Assembly: GCA_015065605.1 (NCBI GenBank)
Contig: SVPZ01000006.1
Coordinates: 1 to 64,000, forward strand
Direction of reading: 5' to 3'
DNA from: Oscillospiraceae bacterium
Lineage (GTDB): Bacteria; Bacillota; Clostridia; Oscillospirales; Acutalibacteraceae
Length of the DNA stretch: 64,000 nucleotides
This document shows, piece after piece, positions 8,888 to 17,683 of this stretch. Position 1 is the stretch's first letter. Each line of letters starts with the position of its first letter. The translations under genes were made by a program, and so were the position numbers. Under the pieces are notes generated by a model. The model was not told the DNA's origin. It was given only the letters and a program-made list of their open reading frames with translations, and ran no database searches.

Positions 8888-8995
8888 AATGCCGTAAAGA
8901 TTTATTGATATTTCGTAGGGAATGGAGACCACGACATCCTAACAATCCCTCAGTCACTTTCGTGACAGCTCCCTTTACACAAAGGAGCCTTTGGT
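8888..8995. repeat. Truncated copy (left half) of the CAATCCCTCAG repeat
   Basis: From GCCGTAAAGATTTATTGAT through CAATCCCTCAGTCAC to AAAGGAGCCTTT this matches the left part of the fuller copies at 48549-48695 and 50081-50223. It keeps the hairpin GTCAC/GTGAC and the stem GCTCC/GGAGC but lacks the right half ending GGAGGATTGT. The rest of 8428-9145 not listed here shows no gene. Confidence 0.8.
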
Positions 8996-9020
8996 TTTTG
9001 TAAATCTTAATTGATGTTTC

Positions 9021-9139
9021 CCTAAATCCTAAATCCTAGATCCTAAATCCTAGACCCTAGCCCCTAGACCCTAGACCCTAGATCCTAGACCCTAGATCCT
9101 AAATCCTAAATCCTAGACCCTAGACCCTAGACCCTAGCC
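9021..9139. repeat. Seventeen-unit degenerate heptamer array (CCTARAY)
   Basis: Seventeen unbroken 7 bp units in register, mainly CCTAGAC, CCTAAAT, CCTAGAT and CCTAGCC, end six bases before the stop codon of the RpiR gene. Short related fragments (CTAGGTTCTAGG) occur near 8458. Seven is not a multiple of three, so it is not coding. The array lies between convergent genes. Confidence 0.92.
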
Positions 9140-9145
9140 CCCATC

Positions 9146-9985
9146 TCACAACTTTTTATCCTTTAATGCCGATTCGGTATTATGGATAGCTTTTACTGCA
9201 TCGGAGTCGGAATTTGCTATTATATAGGTATAAAGGCAGTCGAAAATGGTTAACTGCGCTATTCTTGAACTCATTGCGAGAAGGGAATGTTTTGTTTCTG
9301 CCGATTTTGTGAAAAGGCATATATCCGAAACGTCGGTAATGGGGGACTGACCGAAGTTGGTAATACAAATGGTTGTTGCATTATTAAGCTTTGCAATTTT
9401 TAAAGCCTGTACTATATCGGCGGACTGTCCCGAATGGGTAATGCCTATTGCAACACATTCGTTATTAAGGTGAGAAGCAATAATAGCCTGCATATGATTA
9501 TCGTTGCAAGCCGATGCATTAAGACCTACTCGCAAAAATTTATGTTGCGCGTCAATCGCTATGGAAGCAGAATTTCCAAGACCGAATATCAATATTCGTT
9601 TGGCGGACATTATTGCTTTTGCGGCGGCTTCAAGCGATTTTTCGTCAAGCACCGAAGCGGTATTTTCGAGGGCAACCTTGATTTCGCCTATTCTTTTAAC
9701 AAACATATCGTAACAACTGTCACTCTGAACGATTTGTGCATTTTCATTTGAAAGGGTAGAAACCTCACTTGCAATAGCAAGCTTTAAGCCCTGATAACCG
9801 CCTACACCAAGCCTTTTGGCAAAGCGTACGACGGTAGCGTCACCGCAACCTGTTTTAAGTGCAAATTCCGTTATGGATAAAGGCAAAATAACCTTTGGGT
9901 CGGCTATTAAACGGTCGGCGATTTTCTTTTCTCCCGGTCCCATTTCACCGTATAAAGAACGGATTGTAAGTAGTATTGATTTCAT
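9146..9985 (-). CDS. RpiR/MurR family transcriptional regulator
   Basis: 279 residues. The N-terminal HTH_6 domain (about 1-77) contains ITEFALKTGCGDATVVRFAK; the C-terminal SIS sugar-phosphate-binding domain (about 110-250) has FGLGNSA and THSGQSADI. RpiR regulators respond to phosphosugars and control nearby catabolic genes. An upstream in-frame start at 10072 exists, but AAAGGTG precedes the ATG at 9985, and family alignment favours this start. It is divergent from the ten-gene sugar operon starting at 10196, its most likely target. Confidence 0.9.
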   Translation of the reverse strand: MKSILLTIRSLYGEMGPGEKKIADRLIADPKVILPLSITEFALKTGCGDATVVRFAKRLGVGGYQGLKLAIASEVSTLSNENAQIVQSDSCYDMFVKRIGEIKVALENTASVLDEKSLEAAAKAIMSAKRILIFGLGNSASIAIDAQHKFLRVGLNASACNDNHMQAIIASHLNNECVAIGITHSGQSADIVQALKIAKLNNATTICITNFGQSPITDVSDICLFTKSAETKHSLLAMSSRIAQLTIFDCLYTYIIANSDSDAVKAIHNTESALKDKKL

Positions 9986-10055
9986 AAAAACCACACCTTT
10001 TAATGAAAATAATTTCCAAAAATTCAAAAAATAACGAAAACCAAGAAGAAAAAAT

Positions 10056-10107
10056 GAAAAATTTTTTCGCAAAAACTCTTGATTTTTTGAAATAAAAGTA
10101 GTAAAAT
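10056..10107 (+). promoter_or_regulatory. Promoter of the sugar/polyol operon with a possible operator
   Basis: -35 TTGATT (10079-10084), 17 bp spacer, -10 TAAAAT (10102-10107). Just upstream, GAAAAATTTTTTC at 10056-10068 is a near-palindrome of the GAAA/TTTC type that could be bound by the divergent RpiR protein; this assignment is a guess. The leader to the ATG at 10196 is about 80 nt. Confidence 0.55.
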
Positions 10108-10195
10108 AAACTTAAAATAGAGTGGGGTAATTTGGGTTTAAAATATTTACATTATATTATACCACAAACCCATCAAAAAAGAAAGGGGAAATTTT

Positions 10196-11608
10196 ATGCT
10201 AAATTACAAGGTAAAAATCGGTCTGGTTGCTATGAGAAGAAACACTACCGACCGTCCCAGAGGAACCTTCCTTACTTGGTACTCTGCCGAGCAGAGAGGA
10301 AAACGATTTACCGAGTATATTGAAAAGAATTTTTCGGGCGAAAACGTTGAGTTCGTTGATAATAAGGGAATCGGAATTGCCGATTTGGTTTTCGATAACG
10401 AAAGCGCCGCTCAGGTTATTGAACGTTTCAAGGCAGAAAAGGTTGACGCAGTTATGATTATTAACTGTAACTTCGGTAACGAAGAAGCCGCTGCCGATAT
10501 AGCGCGTGAAATGGGTGTTCCGACACTTTTATGGGCGCCTCTTGATGATGAATATTACGTTGACGGTATGCGTTCTACCGATTCACAGTGCGGCCTTTTC
10601 GGTGTATCACGTCAGTTCCAGCGTTATCACATTCCGTTCTCACATCTTCCTTGTTGCAGAGTTGAAAGCGAAGAATTTAAAGAGGGCTTCGAAAGTTTCG
10701 TAAGAGTGGCCTGTATGGTTAAAAACTTTAAAGGTCTTCGTATCGGTCAGATAGGCGCACGTCCTTTGCCTTTCTTCTCGGTTATCTGGAACGAAGGCGA
10801 ACTTATGGAAAAGTTCGGTGTAAGAATTATCGCCCTTAACTTTGCTATGATTGAGCAGAGAATGGCTACTGCCGACGAACTTTATGCCGACGAAATTAAG
10901 GAGTATGAAAACTATTTCCTTAAGGGCTTTACCCTTGATGATTTAACTCCCAATTACATACATAATATGGCAAAACTTGCCGCCGTTTATAAGCATCTTT
11001 ACGAGGAATTTGACCTCGACGTAATTTCGGCTGAGTGCTGGACTGCAACTCCCGTTATGTTTGACGGACTTGCTCCCTGCGCCGTTTACGGACTTTTAAA
11101 CGATATGGGTTATATGGTATCCTGCGAAAGTGATATGCACTGCGCACTTACTATGGCGCTTTTAAAATCTGCTACACTTGGCAAGGGCAAGCCTCTCTTT
11201 GGTGAATTTACCGTAAGACATCCCGAAAATAAAAATGCCGAACTTCTTTGGCACTGCGGACCCTTCCCGCTCAGCGAAAAGGCAGAAAGCGGTATTGACA
11301 GCAATGCACGTCTTGTTAATCAGCGCGAATGGTTCAGGGCTAAAGACGGTACCTATACCGTAGCAAGACTCGATCAGGAAAGCGGAAATTATATGATTCT
11401 TCCTCTTGTTTGTAACACTACCGAAGGCCCACAGACCCACGGTACTTACATTTGGGGCGAATTTAATGACCTTCAGGCTGTTGAAGACCGTCTTCTTGAC
11501 GGCCCCTATATTCACCACTTTGTTGAGATTGAGGGTGATTACAGAAAAGAAATCAACGAATTCTGTAAATATTTCCCCAACCTCAAGGTTGATAAATCTG
11601 TTAATTAA
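10196..11608 (+). CDS. L-fucose/L-arabinose isomerase-like protein (COG2407)
   Basis: 470 residues of the fucose/arabinose isomerase superfamily, which interconverts aldoses and ketoses with a divalent metal. The layout is an N-terminal Rossmann-like region (about 1-170), a central domain, and a C-terminal active-site domain with SAECWTATPVMF (about 280-291), CESDMHCALTM and ELLWHCGPF, supplying candidate Glu, Asp and His ligands. It is first in the operon, with AAAGGGG before the ATG. The substrate is unknown; COG2407 contains many uncharacterised members, so the isomerase role is family inference. Confidence 0.8.
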   Translation: MLNYKVKIGLVAMRRNTTDRPRGTFLTWYSAEQRGKRFTEYIEKNFSGENVEFVDNKGIGIADLVFDNESAAQVIERFKAEKVDAVMIINCNFGNEEAAADIAREMGVPTLLWAPLDDEYYVDGMRSTDSQCGLFGVSRQFQRYHIPFSHLPCCRVESEEFKEGFESFVRVACMVKNFKGLRIGQIGARPLPFFSVIWNEGELMEKFGVRIIALNFAMIEQRMATADELYADEIKEYENYFLKGFTLDDLTPNYIHNMAKLAAVYKHLYEEFDLDVISAECWTATPVMFDGLAPCAVYGLLNDMGYMVSCESDMHCALTMALLKSATLGKGKPLFGEFTVRHPENKNAELLWHCGPFPLSEKAESGIDSNARLVNQREWFRAKDGTYTVARLDQESGNYMILPLVCNTTEGPQTHGTYIWGEFNDLQAVEDRLLDGPYIHHFVEIEGDYRKEINEFCKYFPNLKVDKSVN

Positions 11609-11626
11609 TAAAAAGGAGATATAATT

Positions 11627-13063
11627 ATGCAATACCAGATGAATGAATTTTTGTTTGCAATGATTCTCACCGAGCTTGAGGACGCTGTAGGCAAAGAAAA
11701 CTGCTCTACAAGAGCAATCGATAAGGTTACCCACAGTGTTGACTATTACTGGCTTTCTCGTATGTGGGCTGACAGAGGCTGTCGTATGCCCGAGGCTGAC
11801 ATCGTTGTATGTCCCGAAAATGCTCAGGAAGTTTCCAAGGTTTTGAAAATCGCCAACTATTATAAGCTCCCCGTAACCACTTGGGGCGCAGGCGGCGGTA
11901 CTCAGGGCGGTGCTATTCCCGTATGCGGCGGTATCATTCTTGATACCAAGAGAATGAATAAGATTTACGAGGTTAATACCGACGGTATGTATATCGAATG
12001 CGGTACCGGTGCTATCTACAAGCACATTGAATGGGCTGCAAACGAGGTTGGTAAGGCTACAATGCACTATCCTTCCTCTCTTACCTGTTCTACCGTAGGC
12101 GGCTTCCTTGCTCACAGAGGTATCGGCGTTGTTTCCACCAAGTACGGTAAAATTGACGATATGGTACTTAAGATGGAGGTTGTTCTTCCTAACGGTGACA
12201 TTATCGAAACCTGTTCTGCTCCTAAGCATGCTGCAGGTCCTGACCTTAACCAGATTTTTATCGGTTCCGAAGGTACTCTCGGTATTATTACCAAGGCTCA
12301 GATTCGTATATTCGATCAGCCTGAAGAAAGACGTTTCAGAGGCTTCTTGTTCCAGGATATGACCGGTGCTTTCAAGGCTTCCCGTGAACTTCTCCAGAAA
12401 TTCAAGCCCTCCGTTATGCGTCTTTACGACGAGGCTGAAACCGCTTCTCTTATTAAGAAAATTGTTGGTGTTGAGCGCAAGGGCGCATTTATGAACATTG
12501 CTTACGAAGGCGTTAAGGAAATGGTTGAGGTTGAAGAAAAGATTCTTCTTGAAACCTTTGCTAAATACGGCGCAGAAGACCTCGGCAGTGAATACGGTGA
12601 AAAATGGTGGAAGGAAAAGATTACATTCTTCTATCCCGGTCATATGATGGACATTCCTCAGATGTTCGGTACCATGGATACCATCGCTCCTTACGGCAAA
12701 ATTGAAGAAATCTATTGGGCTATGAAAGCCGCAATCGAAAAAGAATTCCCGCAGGCTAAATTTATTGCTCACTTCTCTCACTGGTATGAGTGGGGCGCAA
12801 TGGTTTACGACCGCTTTATTATCGAAGGCAAGGACGTTCCTCAGGATCCCGTTGAAGCTCTCAGACTTCATCAGAGAGTTTGGACCACAGGCGTTCGTAC
12901 CGCAATTGCTCACGGCGGTGTAGTTAACGATCACCACGGCGTTGGTATCAAGCTCGGACGTCTTATGAAGGAACAGTACGGCCCCGCTATGCAGGTATTT
13001 GAAGGTATTAAGAAACAGTTAGACCCCAACGGAATTATGAATCCGTTCAAATTAGGTCTTTAA
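11627..13063 (+). CDS. FAD-linked dehydrogenase, GlcD / D-lactate dehydrogenase family
   Basis: 478 residues. A PCMH-type FAD-binding domain (FAD_binding_4, about 40-230) contains VTTWGAGGGTQGGAIP and GSEGTLGIITKAQIR; the C-terminal FAD-oxidase domain ends with AIAHGGVVNDHHGVG. Such enzymes oxidise 2-hydroxy acids or sugar alcohols and pass electrons to quinones, Fe-S partners or ETF. Here the next gene encodes an Fe-S protein and the operon also encodes a fused ETF, so a soluble ETF-linked dehydrogenase is likely, as in the clostridial LctBCD lactate dehydrogenase. The substrate is probably an intermediate of this operon. Confidence 0.85.
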   Translation: MQYQMNEFLFAMILTELEDAVGKENCSTRAIDKVTHSVDYYWLSRMWADRGCRMPEADIVVCPENAQEVSKVLKIANYYKLPVTTWGAGGGTQGGAIPVCGGIILDTKRMNKIYEVNTDGMYIECGTGAIYKHIEWAANEVGKATMHYPSSLTCSTVGGFLAHRGIGVVSTKYGKIDDMVLKMEVVLPNGDIIETCSAPKHAAGPDLNQIFIGSEGTLGIITKAQIRIFDQPEERRFRGFLFQDMTGAFKASRELLQKFKPSVMRLYDEAETASLIKKIVGVERKGAFMNIAYEGVKEMVEVEEKILLETFAKYGAEDLGSEYGEKWWKEKITFFYPGHMMDIPQMFGTMDTIAPYGKIEEIYWAMKAAIEKEFPQAKFIAHFSHWYEWGAMVYDRFIIEGKDVPQDPVEALRLHQRVWTTGVRTAIAHGGVVNDHHGVGIKLGRLMKEQYGPAMQVFEGIKKQLDPNGIMNPFKLGL

Positions 13064-13085
13064 TCACGACAGGAGGTAATTAGTT

Positions 13086-14168
13086 ATGATTATGTCAGAA
13101 AAAGGAAAACAGCACGTTGATTCCTGCCGTTTTTGTTGGATGTGTCACCACATTTGTCCTATCGGTAATGCTACCGGTCAGGAAAGAAACACCGCAAGAG
13201 CAAGAGCTCTCGGTATCTCCCTTGTAAATCGCGAGGCAATTGAACTTGACGAGATTATGGATAACATTTTTGAGTGCGGATGCTGTGGCGCCTGCGTTAA
13301 AGAATGTGTAACAGGTTGGGACCCTGTTATGTTCACTAAAGAAACCCGTCTTCACGCTGCTATGGAGGATAAACTCCCCGATTACATAAACGCATTGGTT
13401 GATAACTGTCTTGAAAAGGGCAATGCTTACGGTATTACCGAAATTGATGCAGAACTTAAAAAAGCTATTGCAGCTCACTCTGCAAAGACTGACCTTGTTC
13501 TTTTCCTCGGCGCAGATGCTATTTATAAAGCTCCCGAATGCGCAGTAAAGGCTATTAAGGTTTTAGAAAAAGCAGGTGTTGATTTCACAGTTTTAGAAAA
13601 CGAGCCCAACAGCGGCGCACAGCTTGAATACCTTATCAGCGCTGCAAACGAAACCAAGGAAGTAATGAACAACTGCGCTAAAGCTCTTAACGGCTTTAAG
13701 ACCGTCGTTGCATACGATCCTCAGGACGCTAAGGTATTAAAGCGCGAATATAAGGAATGGGATATTGCTCTTACCGCAGAAGTTAAGACCTTTACTTCCT
13801 TTGTTGCAGGTCTTTTGAAGGACGGCGCGTTAAAGGCTGAAAACAACGGCAAAAAGGTTGTTTATCAGGATCCTTTCCAGCTTTCACGTGACCTTCTCGA
13901 AACCGAAGAAGCAAGAGAAATCATTAATGCGTATGCTGTTTGCGAAGAAATGCTCTGCAACAGAAAAGACACTATGTGGGCAGGTAACATTCTTATGCGT
14001 GAGTGGATGGCTGACGTTATGGATAAGGTTGCTCTTGCACGTATCTTCAACGCAAAATGCGTAAATGCTGATACAATAGTTACCGCAAGCGTCAGCGAAT
14101 ACGTATCCTTAAAGTCGGTTGAAAGCGACGTAGAAATTCTTTCTATCGAAGACCTTATTTTAGGCTGA
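13086..14168 (+). CDS. 4Fe-4S protein, GlcF/HdrD-like with degenerate CCG region
   Basis: 360 residues. Two ferredoxin-type motifs are intact: C14-x2-C17-x2-C20-x3-C24 and C64-x2-C67-x2-C70-x3-C74, enough for two 4Fe-4S clusters. The C-terminal half still resembles the cysteine-rich CCG domain of GlcF/HdrD (YQDPFQLSRDL in place of the usual DPCxLGR), but the cysteines are lost: the PC becomes PF, the CCG becomes CNR, and the late CPxC becomes SVSEY. It therefore looks like an electron wire without the CCG-type site. AGGAGGT precedes the ATG; 22 bp follow the FAD gene. Partner of that dehydrogenase and of EtfBA by context. Confidence 0.82.
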   Translation: MIMSEKGKQHVDSCRFCWMCHHICPIGNATGQERNTARARALGISLVNREAIELDEIMDNIFECGCCGACVKECVTGWDPVMFTKETRLHAAMEDKLPDYINALVDNCLEKGNAYGITEIDAELKKAIAAHSAKTDLVLFLGADAIYKAPECAVKAIKVLEKAGVDFTVLENEPNSGAQLEYLISAANETKEVMNNCAKALNGFKTVVAYDPQDAKVLKREYKEWDIALTAEVKTFTSFVAGLLKDGALKAENNGKKVVYQDPFQLSRDLLETEEAREIINAYAVCEEMLCNRKDTMWAGNILMREWMADVMDKVALARIFNAKCVNADTIVTASVSEYVSLKSVESDVEILSIEDLILG

Positions 14169-14183
14169 TAAATTTTGGGGTAT

Positions 14184-14215
14184 AATCCGCAATTCAATGC
14201 GGATTTGCTCCGTTT
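14184..14215 (+). terminator. Terminator-like hairpin between Fe-S gene and aldolase
   Basis: AATCCGC (14184-14190) pairs with GCGGATT (14199-14205); a T5 run comes only after seven further bases (14212-14216). The displaced U-run suggests partial termination or attenuation, not a full stop. Confidence 0.4.
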
Positions 14216-14229
14216 TTAAGGTGATAAAA

Positions 14230-15069
14230 ATGTTAGTAAATTTTAAAACTATAATCGATATGGCAGAGAAGGGCAACTACTGTATTCCTGCTTTCAATAC
14301 CTATAATATTGAAACCGTTATGGGCGTTATTGCCGCTGCCGAAGAATTAAAGGCTCCCGTTATTCTTCAGGTTTATCCCCGTCTTTTCATGGAAGAGGTT
14401 GGATATTATCTTGCTCCCGTTATCAAGGCTGCCGCAGATAAAGCAAGCGTGCCCGTATGCTTCCACCTTGACCACGGTCCCGATGAACTTGCCGTTCAGA
14501 GAGCTCTTCGTTGGGGCGCAAGCGGTATTATGTACGACGGAAGCGTTCATCCTTTTGATGAAAACGTTGAAAATACCAAGCATATCGTTGAAATCTGTGA
14601 CACTATAAACGTTCAGGTTGAAGGTGAACTAGGTCACGTAGGAAGCGTTAACGACGACGCTATGGAAGAATTTACCGATCCCATAGAGGCTGCTGAGTAC
14701 GTTAAGAAAACCGGTGTAACCGCTCTTGCAGTTTTGGTTGGTAATGCTCACGGTCACTATAAAAAGACTCCCTGTCTTGATATCGAGCGTATTAAAAATA
14801 TCAGAGAAGCAACAGGCGGAATTCCTCTTGTTCTTCACGGCGGTTCAGGTATTCCCGATGATCAGGTTAAAGCCGCTATTAATGCAGGTATCAGAAAAAT
14901 GAATATAGGTACCGACGTATGCTGTGCATTTGCAGACGGCACACTTGCTTCCCTTAACGATCCTAAGAGAAGCCTTGCAGTTGACCTCTTTATGAAACCC
15001 GCTATTGAAAGCGTAAAGACCTTGGCTCTTGATAAGATTAAACTTGTCGGCGCAGACGGAAAGGCATAA
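14230..15069 (+). CDS. Class II fructose-bisphosphate aldolase family protein
   Basis: 279 residues, zinc-dependent TIM-barrel aldolase. CFHLDHGPD at about 77-85 supplies the catalytic Asp and a zinc His; GNAHGHY and LHGGSGI supply the other ligands. Members cleave fructose-, tagatose- or deoxyketogluconate-phosphates (FbaA, GatY, IolJ) to DHAP plus an aldehyde. An in-frame ATG at 14197 lies inside the upstream hairpin; AAGGTGA before 14230 decides the start. The PfkB kinase begins 3 bp downstream, so the pair probably phosphorylates and cleaves one ketose-type intermediate. Confidence 0.88.
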   Translation: MLVNFKTIIDMAEKGNYCIPAFNTYNIETVMGVIAAAEELKAPVILQVYPRLFMEEVGYYLAPVIKAAADKASVPVCFHLDHGPDELAVQRALRWGASGIMYDGSVHPFDENVENTKHIVEICDTINVQVEGELGHVGSVNDDAMEEFTDPIEAAEYVKKTGVTALAVLVGNAHGHYKKTPCLDIERIKNIREATGGIPLVLHGGSGIPDDQVKAAINAGIRKMNIGTDVCCAFADGTLASLNDPKRSLAVDLFMKPAIESVKTLALDKIKLVGADGKA

Positions 15070-15072
15070 ATT

Positions 15073-15984
15073 ATGAGTAAAATCGTGGGAATTGGCGCCT
15101 GTGTAATGGATACTCTCATCACAGTGCCGAATTATCCTAATGAAGATACAAAGCTTCGTGCGACTTCAAGCAAAATTGCAGGTGGCGGCCCTACCGCTAC
15201 AGGCATTGTAGCCGCTTCGAAACTTTCCGAAGATGCTGCTTATATCGGTGTGCTTTCTACCGATAACGGCGGACGCTTCTTAAGGGATGATTTTATTAAA
15301 TATAACGTAAACGTTGATAATATTGATATTATCGACGGCTACCGTTCGTTTACGTCTGTAATCTGGCTTGCCGAGGATAGCGCAAGCAGAACCTGCGTAT
15401 TTGATAAGGGAAATCTTCCCCCTTTAAAGCTTGACGACAAAAAACGAGAAGCAATTAAAAACGCTCAGGTGCTAATGATAGACGGTAATGAAATGGATGC
15501 CGCTGAAGAAGGCTGTAAAGTAGCGCGTGAAAACGGTACCACCGTTCTTTATGACTGCGGAGGTCTTTATCAGGGCGTTGAACGTCTTTTAAAGCTTACC
15601 GACGTTATGATTCCTTCTGAGGAATTTGCTCTCGGCCACACTAAGACCGAGGACGTAAAAGAAGCTGCAAAAAAACTTTATGAGCTTTATAGCCCTGAGG
15701 TTATCGTTATTACAAGAGGTAAAATCGGTGGAATTCTTTATGACGGTAAAGAATTTTTCGAATATCCCGCATTCCTCGTAAAAGCGGTTGACTCTAACGG
15801 AAGCGGTGACGTTTTCCACGGTGCCTTTGCCGCCGCTCTTTGTAAGGGATATGATTATAAGAAGGCTTGTATCTTCTCAAGCGCTGTTTCTGCAATTAAG
15901 TGCACAGGCTACGGCGCAAGAGAAAGCGTTCCTTCCTTTGAAACCGTTAAATCTTTTTTAAAGGAGAAAAACTATGAACTTTAA
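15073..15984 (+). CDS. PfkB-family sugar kinase
   Basis: 303 residues, ribokinase fold. The N-terminal GGGPTATGIVAAS stretch and the C-terminal ATP/anion-hole motif VDSNGSGDVFHG (catalytic Asp about 246) are clear. Overall wording (GGGPTAT near 37-43, GSGDVFHGAFAAAL, IKCTGYGAR) recalls ketose kinases such as YihV more than ribokinase; IolC (deoxyketogluconate kinase) belongs to the same superfamily. It overlaps the IolB-like gene by 11 bp and follows the aldolase by 3 bp. Substrate not determinable from sequence. Confidence 0.87.
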   Translation: MSKIVGIGACVMDTLITVPNYPNEDTKLRATSSKIAGGGPTATGIVAASKLSEDAAYIGVLSTDNGGRFLRDDFIKYNVNVDNIDIIDGYRSFTSVIWLAEDSASRTCVFDKGNLPPLKLDDKKREAIKNAQVLMIDGNEMDAAEEGCKVARENGTTVLYDCGGLYQGVERLLKLTDVMIPSEEFALGHTKTEDVKEAAKKLYELYSPEVIVITRGKIGGILYDGKEFFEYPAFLVKAVDSNGSGDVFHGAFAAALCKGYDYKKACIFSSAVSAIKCTGYGARESVPSFETVKSFLKEKNYEL

Positions 15985-16768
15985 AAAATCTTATAAACCC
16001 GCTATCGGTTACACCCCCATTTGCAAAATAGGTGAGTGTACCCTTAAAAAACTTGAATTCGGTATTATTGAACTTGACGCAGGTATGTCCCTTAACTTTA
16101 ATACCGAGGATAAAGAAACTGCTTTCATTATGTTAGAGGGTCATTGTGACGTTTCCTTTGGCGATACCAAATGGGAAAACATCGGTAACAGAAAGACCGT
16201 TTTTGAAAACAGAAAAGCAGAAAGCTTTTATATGCCTATAAATCAGGAATTAACCATTACTGCACGTGATCATATTAAAATTGCAGTTTGCGCTACTCCC
16301 ATTAAGGAAAAGACTGAGCCTCAGGTACTCAGAGAGGACCACGTTGTATTAAAACTTTTGGGCGAGGTTCCTTATCAGAGAGAAACAAGCTTTATTATTG
16401 ACGGTAATTCCAACGCTAAGGTACTTACCATCGGTGAAGCTTACGTTACCGAAGGAAACTGGGCAGGCTTCCCGCCCCATAAGCACGACGAGGACAATAT
16501 GCCTACCGAGTGTATTGCTGAAGAAATTTACTACTTCCTCTTTGACCCCGTTCAAGGCTTTGGCGTACAGTGTCTTTATACTTCCGACGGAGAAATCGAC
16601 GAGGCTTACAGAGTTAAGAACGACGAACTCGTTGAATTCCCCAAGGGATTCCATACCACCGTTGCAACCCCCGGATACCAGACCTATTTCTTATGGCTTA
16701 TGGCGGGAGATTATCAGGGCTTTAACAGAAGTAACGACCCTGAGCACGATTGGATTGCAAACAGATAA
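15974..16768 (+). CDS. iolB: 5-deoxy-glucuronate isomerase-like protein (IolB family)
   Basis: 264 residues, two-cupin IolB/KduI fold. The metal motif PPHKHDEDNMPTE starts at about 167, with the supporting EEIYYF and the late FPKGFHTT; these agree well with IolB, which converts 5-deoxy-D-glucuronate to 2-deoxy-5-keto-D-gluconate in inositol catabolism. The neighbouring PfkB kinase and class II aldolase could fill the IolC and IolJ roles. But iolG, iolE, iolD and iolA are absent here, so either the upper pathway is elsewhere or the substrate differs. A terminator-like hairpin follows it. Confidence 0.82.
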   Translation: MNFKKSYKPAIGYTPICKIGECTLKKLEFGIIELDAGMSLNFNTEDKETAFIMLEGHCDVSFGDTKWENIGNRKTVFENRKAESFYMPINQELTITARDHIKIAVCATPIKEKTEPQVLREDHVVLKLLGEVPYQRETSFIIDGNSNAKVLTIGEAYVTEGNWAGFPPHKHDEDNMPTECIAEEIYYFLFDPVQGFGVQCLYTSDGEIDEAYRVKNDELVEFPKGFHTTVATPGYQTYFLWLMAGDYQGFNRSNDPEHDWIANR

Positions 16769-16777
16769 AATAAACCT

Positions 16778-16805
16778 AAAGCCGTACTTTATTGGTACGG
16801 CTTTT
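16778..16805 (+). terminator. Intra-operon terminator hairpin after iolB
   Basis: AAAGCCGTAC (16778-16787) pairs with GTACGGCTTT (16795-16804), followed by TTTT and then CGG. It separates the aldolase/PfkB/iolB block from the epimerase/FGGY/ETF block; with the next gene only 57 bp away and same strand, partial read-through is plausible. Confidence 0.65.
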
Positions 16806-16825
16806 CGGCATAGTGAGGTATATTT

Positions 16826-17683
16826 ATGATTACTTTGAAAAATAACGTATTAACCGTTTTAATTGATGAAATGGGCGCTCAGATAAGAAGCGTAAAGAAA
16901 AACGACGTTGAATATATGTGGCAGGCTGACCCTCAGATTTGGAAGTCTACCGCTCCTCTTATGTTCCCTATTTGCGGTGGACTTAAGGACGATAAATTTG
17001 TTTATGAAGGCAAAGAATATATTCTTCCTAAACACGGCTTTGCAAGAAATATGCCCTTTACCGTGGAAAAGGCAGACGATACCTCTGCAGTATTTTGCTT
17101 AAAGGCTGATGAAGAAACAAGAAAGATGTATCCCTTTGAATTTGAACTTCGCCTTATCTATAATATTGAAAACGATGCTTTAACCCTTAAATACGAGGTT
17201 AAAAACGTAGGGGAGAATACTATGTACTTTGCAATAGGTTCTCACGAAGGTTATTATACTCCCGAGGGCATTGAAGATTACGATATAGTATTCCCACAAA
17301 ACGAAACACTTAACAGCGTAATGGTTGACGGTAATCTTTTGCAGGACCACACCTTACCTATTATCAAAAATACCAACGTTCTTCCTTTATATGATAAGTA
17401 TTTCCTTGTGGACTGTCTTGTGTTTAAAGACGTTAAGTCAAAGAGCCTTCTTCTTCGTAACCGCAGAAAAGGTAAAAGCATTAAGATTGATTTTCCCGAT
17501 GCTGCTTATCTCGTTTTATGGCATCCGCACTGCGCACCCTTCCTTTGCGTAGAGCCTTGGAGCGGTATCCCCGATGACTTCCACAGCGATTATAATCTTG
17601 CTCATAAGGAAGGAATAACCGCGCTTTCAAAGGGTGAAGTTTATACAGCCGTTCACACCATTACTTACATAGGTGAAGAATAA
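16826..17683 (+). CDS. Aldose 1-epimerase family protein (LacX-like)
   Basis: 285 residues, galactose-mutarotase-like beta-sandwich. KHGFARNMPF near 69-78 carries the first catalytic His, GSHEGYY the second region, and CVEPWSGIPD the catalytic Glu. LacX-type proteins interconvert sugar anomers, supplying the form needed by isomerases or kinases. Its stop overlaps the next start (TAATG), so the DUF4867 protein is translationally coupled. Confidence 0.86.
   Translation: MITLKNNVLTVLIDEMGAQIRSVKKNDVEYMWQADPQIWKSTAPLMFPICGGLKDDKFVYEGKEYILPKHGFARNMPFTVEKADDTSAVFCLKADEETRKMYPFEFELRLIYNIENDALTLKYEVKNVGENTMYFAIGSHEGYYTPEGIEDYDIVFPQNETLNSVMVDGNLLQDHTLPIIKNTNVLPLYDKYFLVDCLVFKDVKSKSLLLRNRRKGKSIKIDFPDAAYLVLWHPHCAPFLCVEPWSGIPDDFHSDYNLAHKEGITALSKGEVYTAVHTITYIGEE

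Noticed and set aside
8738..8932. 64-codon minus-strand frame in the gene-free region
   Set aside because: Composed partly of the dispersed repeat, without motif or start signals.
9021..9139. Heptamer array as a true telomere or eukaryotic contamination
   Set aside because: Units are degenerate, internal to a chromosome, and flanked by ordinary bacterial genes.
11162..12937. 591-codon open frame on the minus strand across the isomerase and FAD dehydrogenase genes
   Set aside because: It runs through two clear plus-strand genes, has no recognisable motif or start signal, and is explained by their codon bias.
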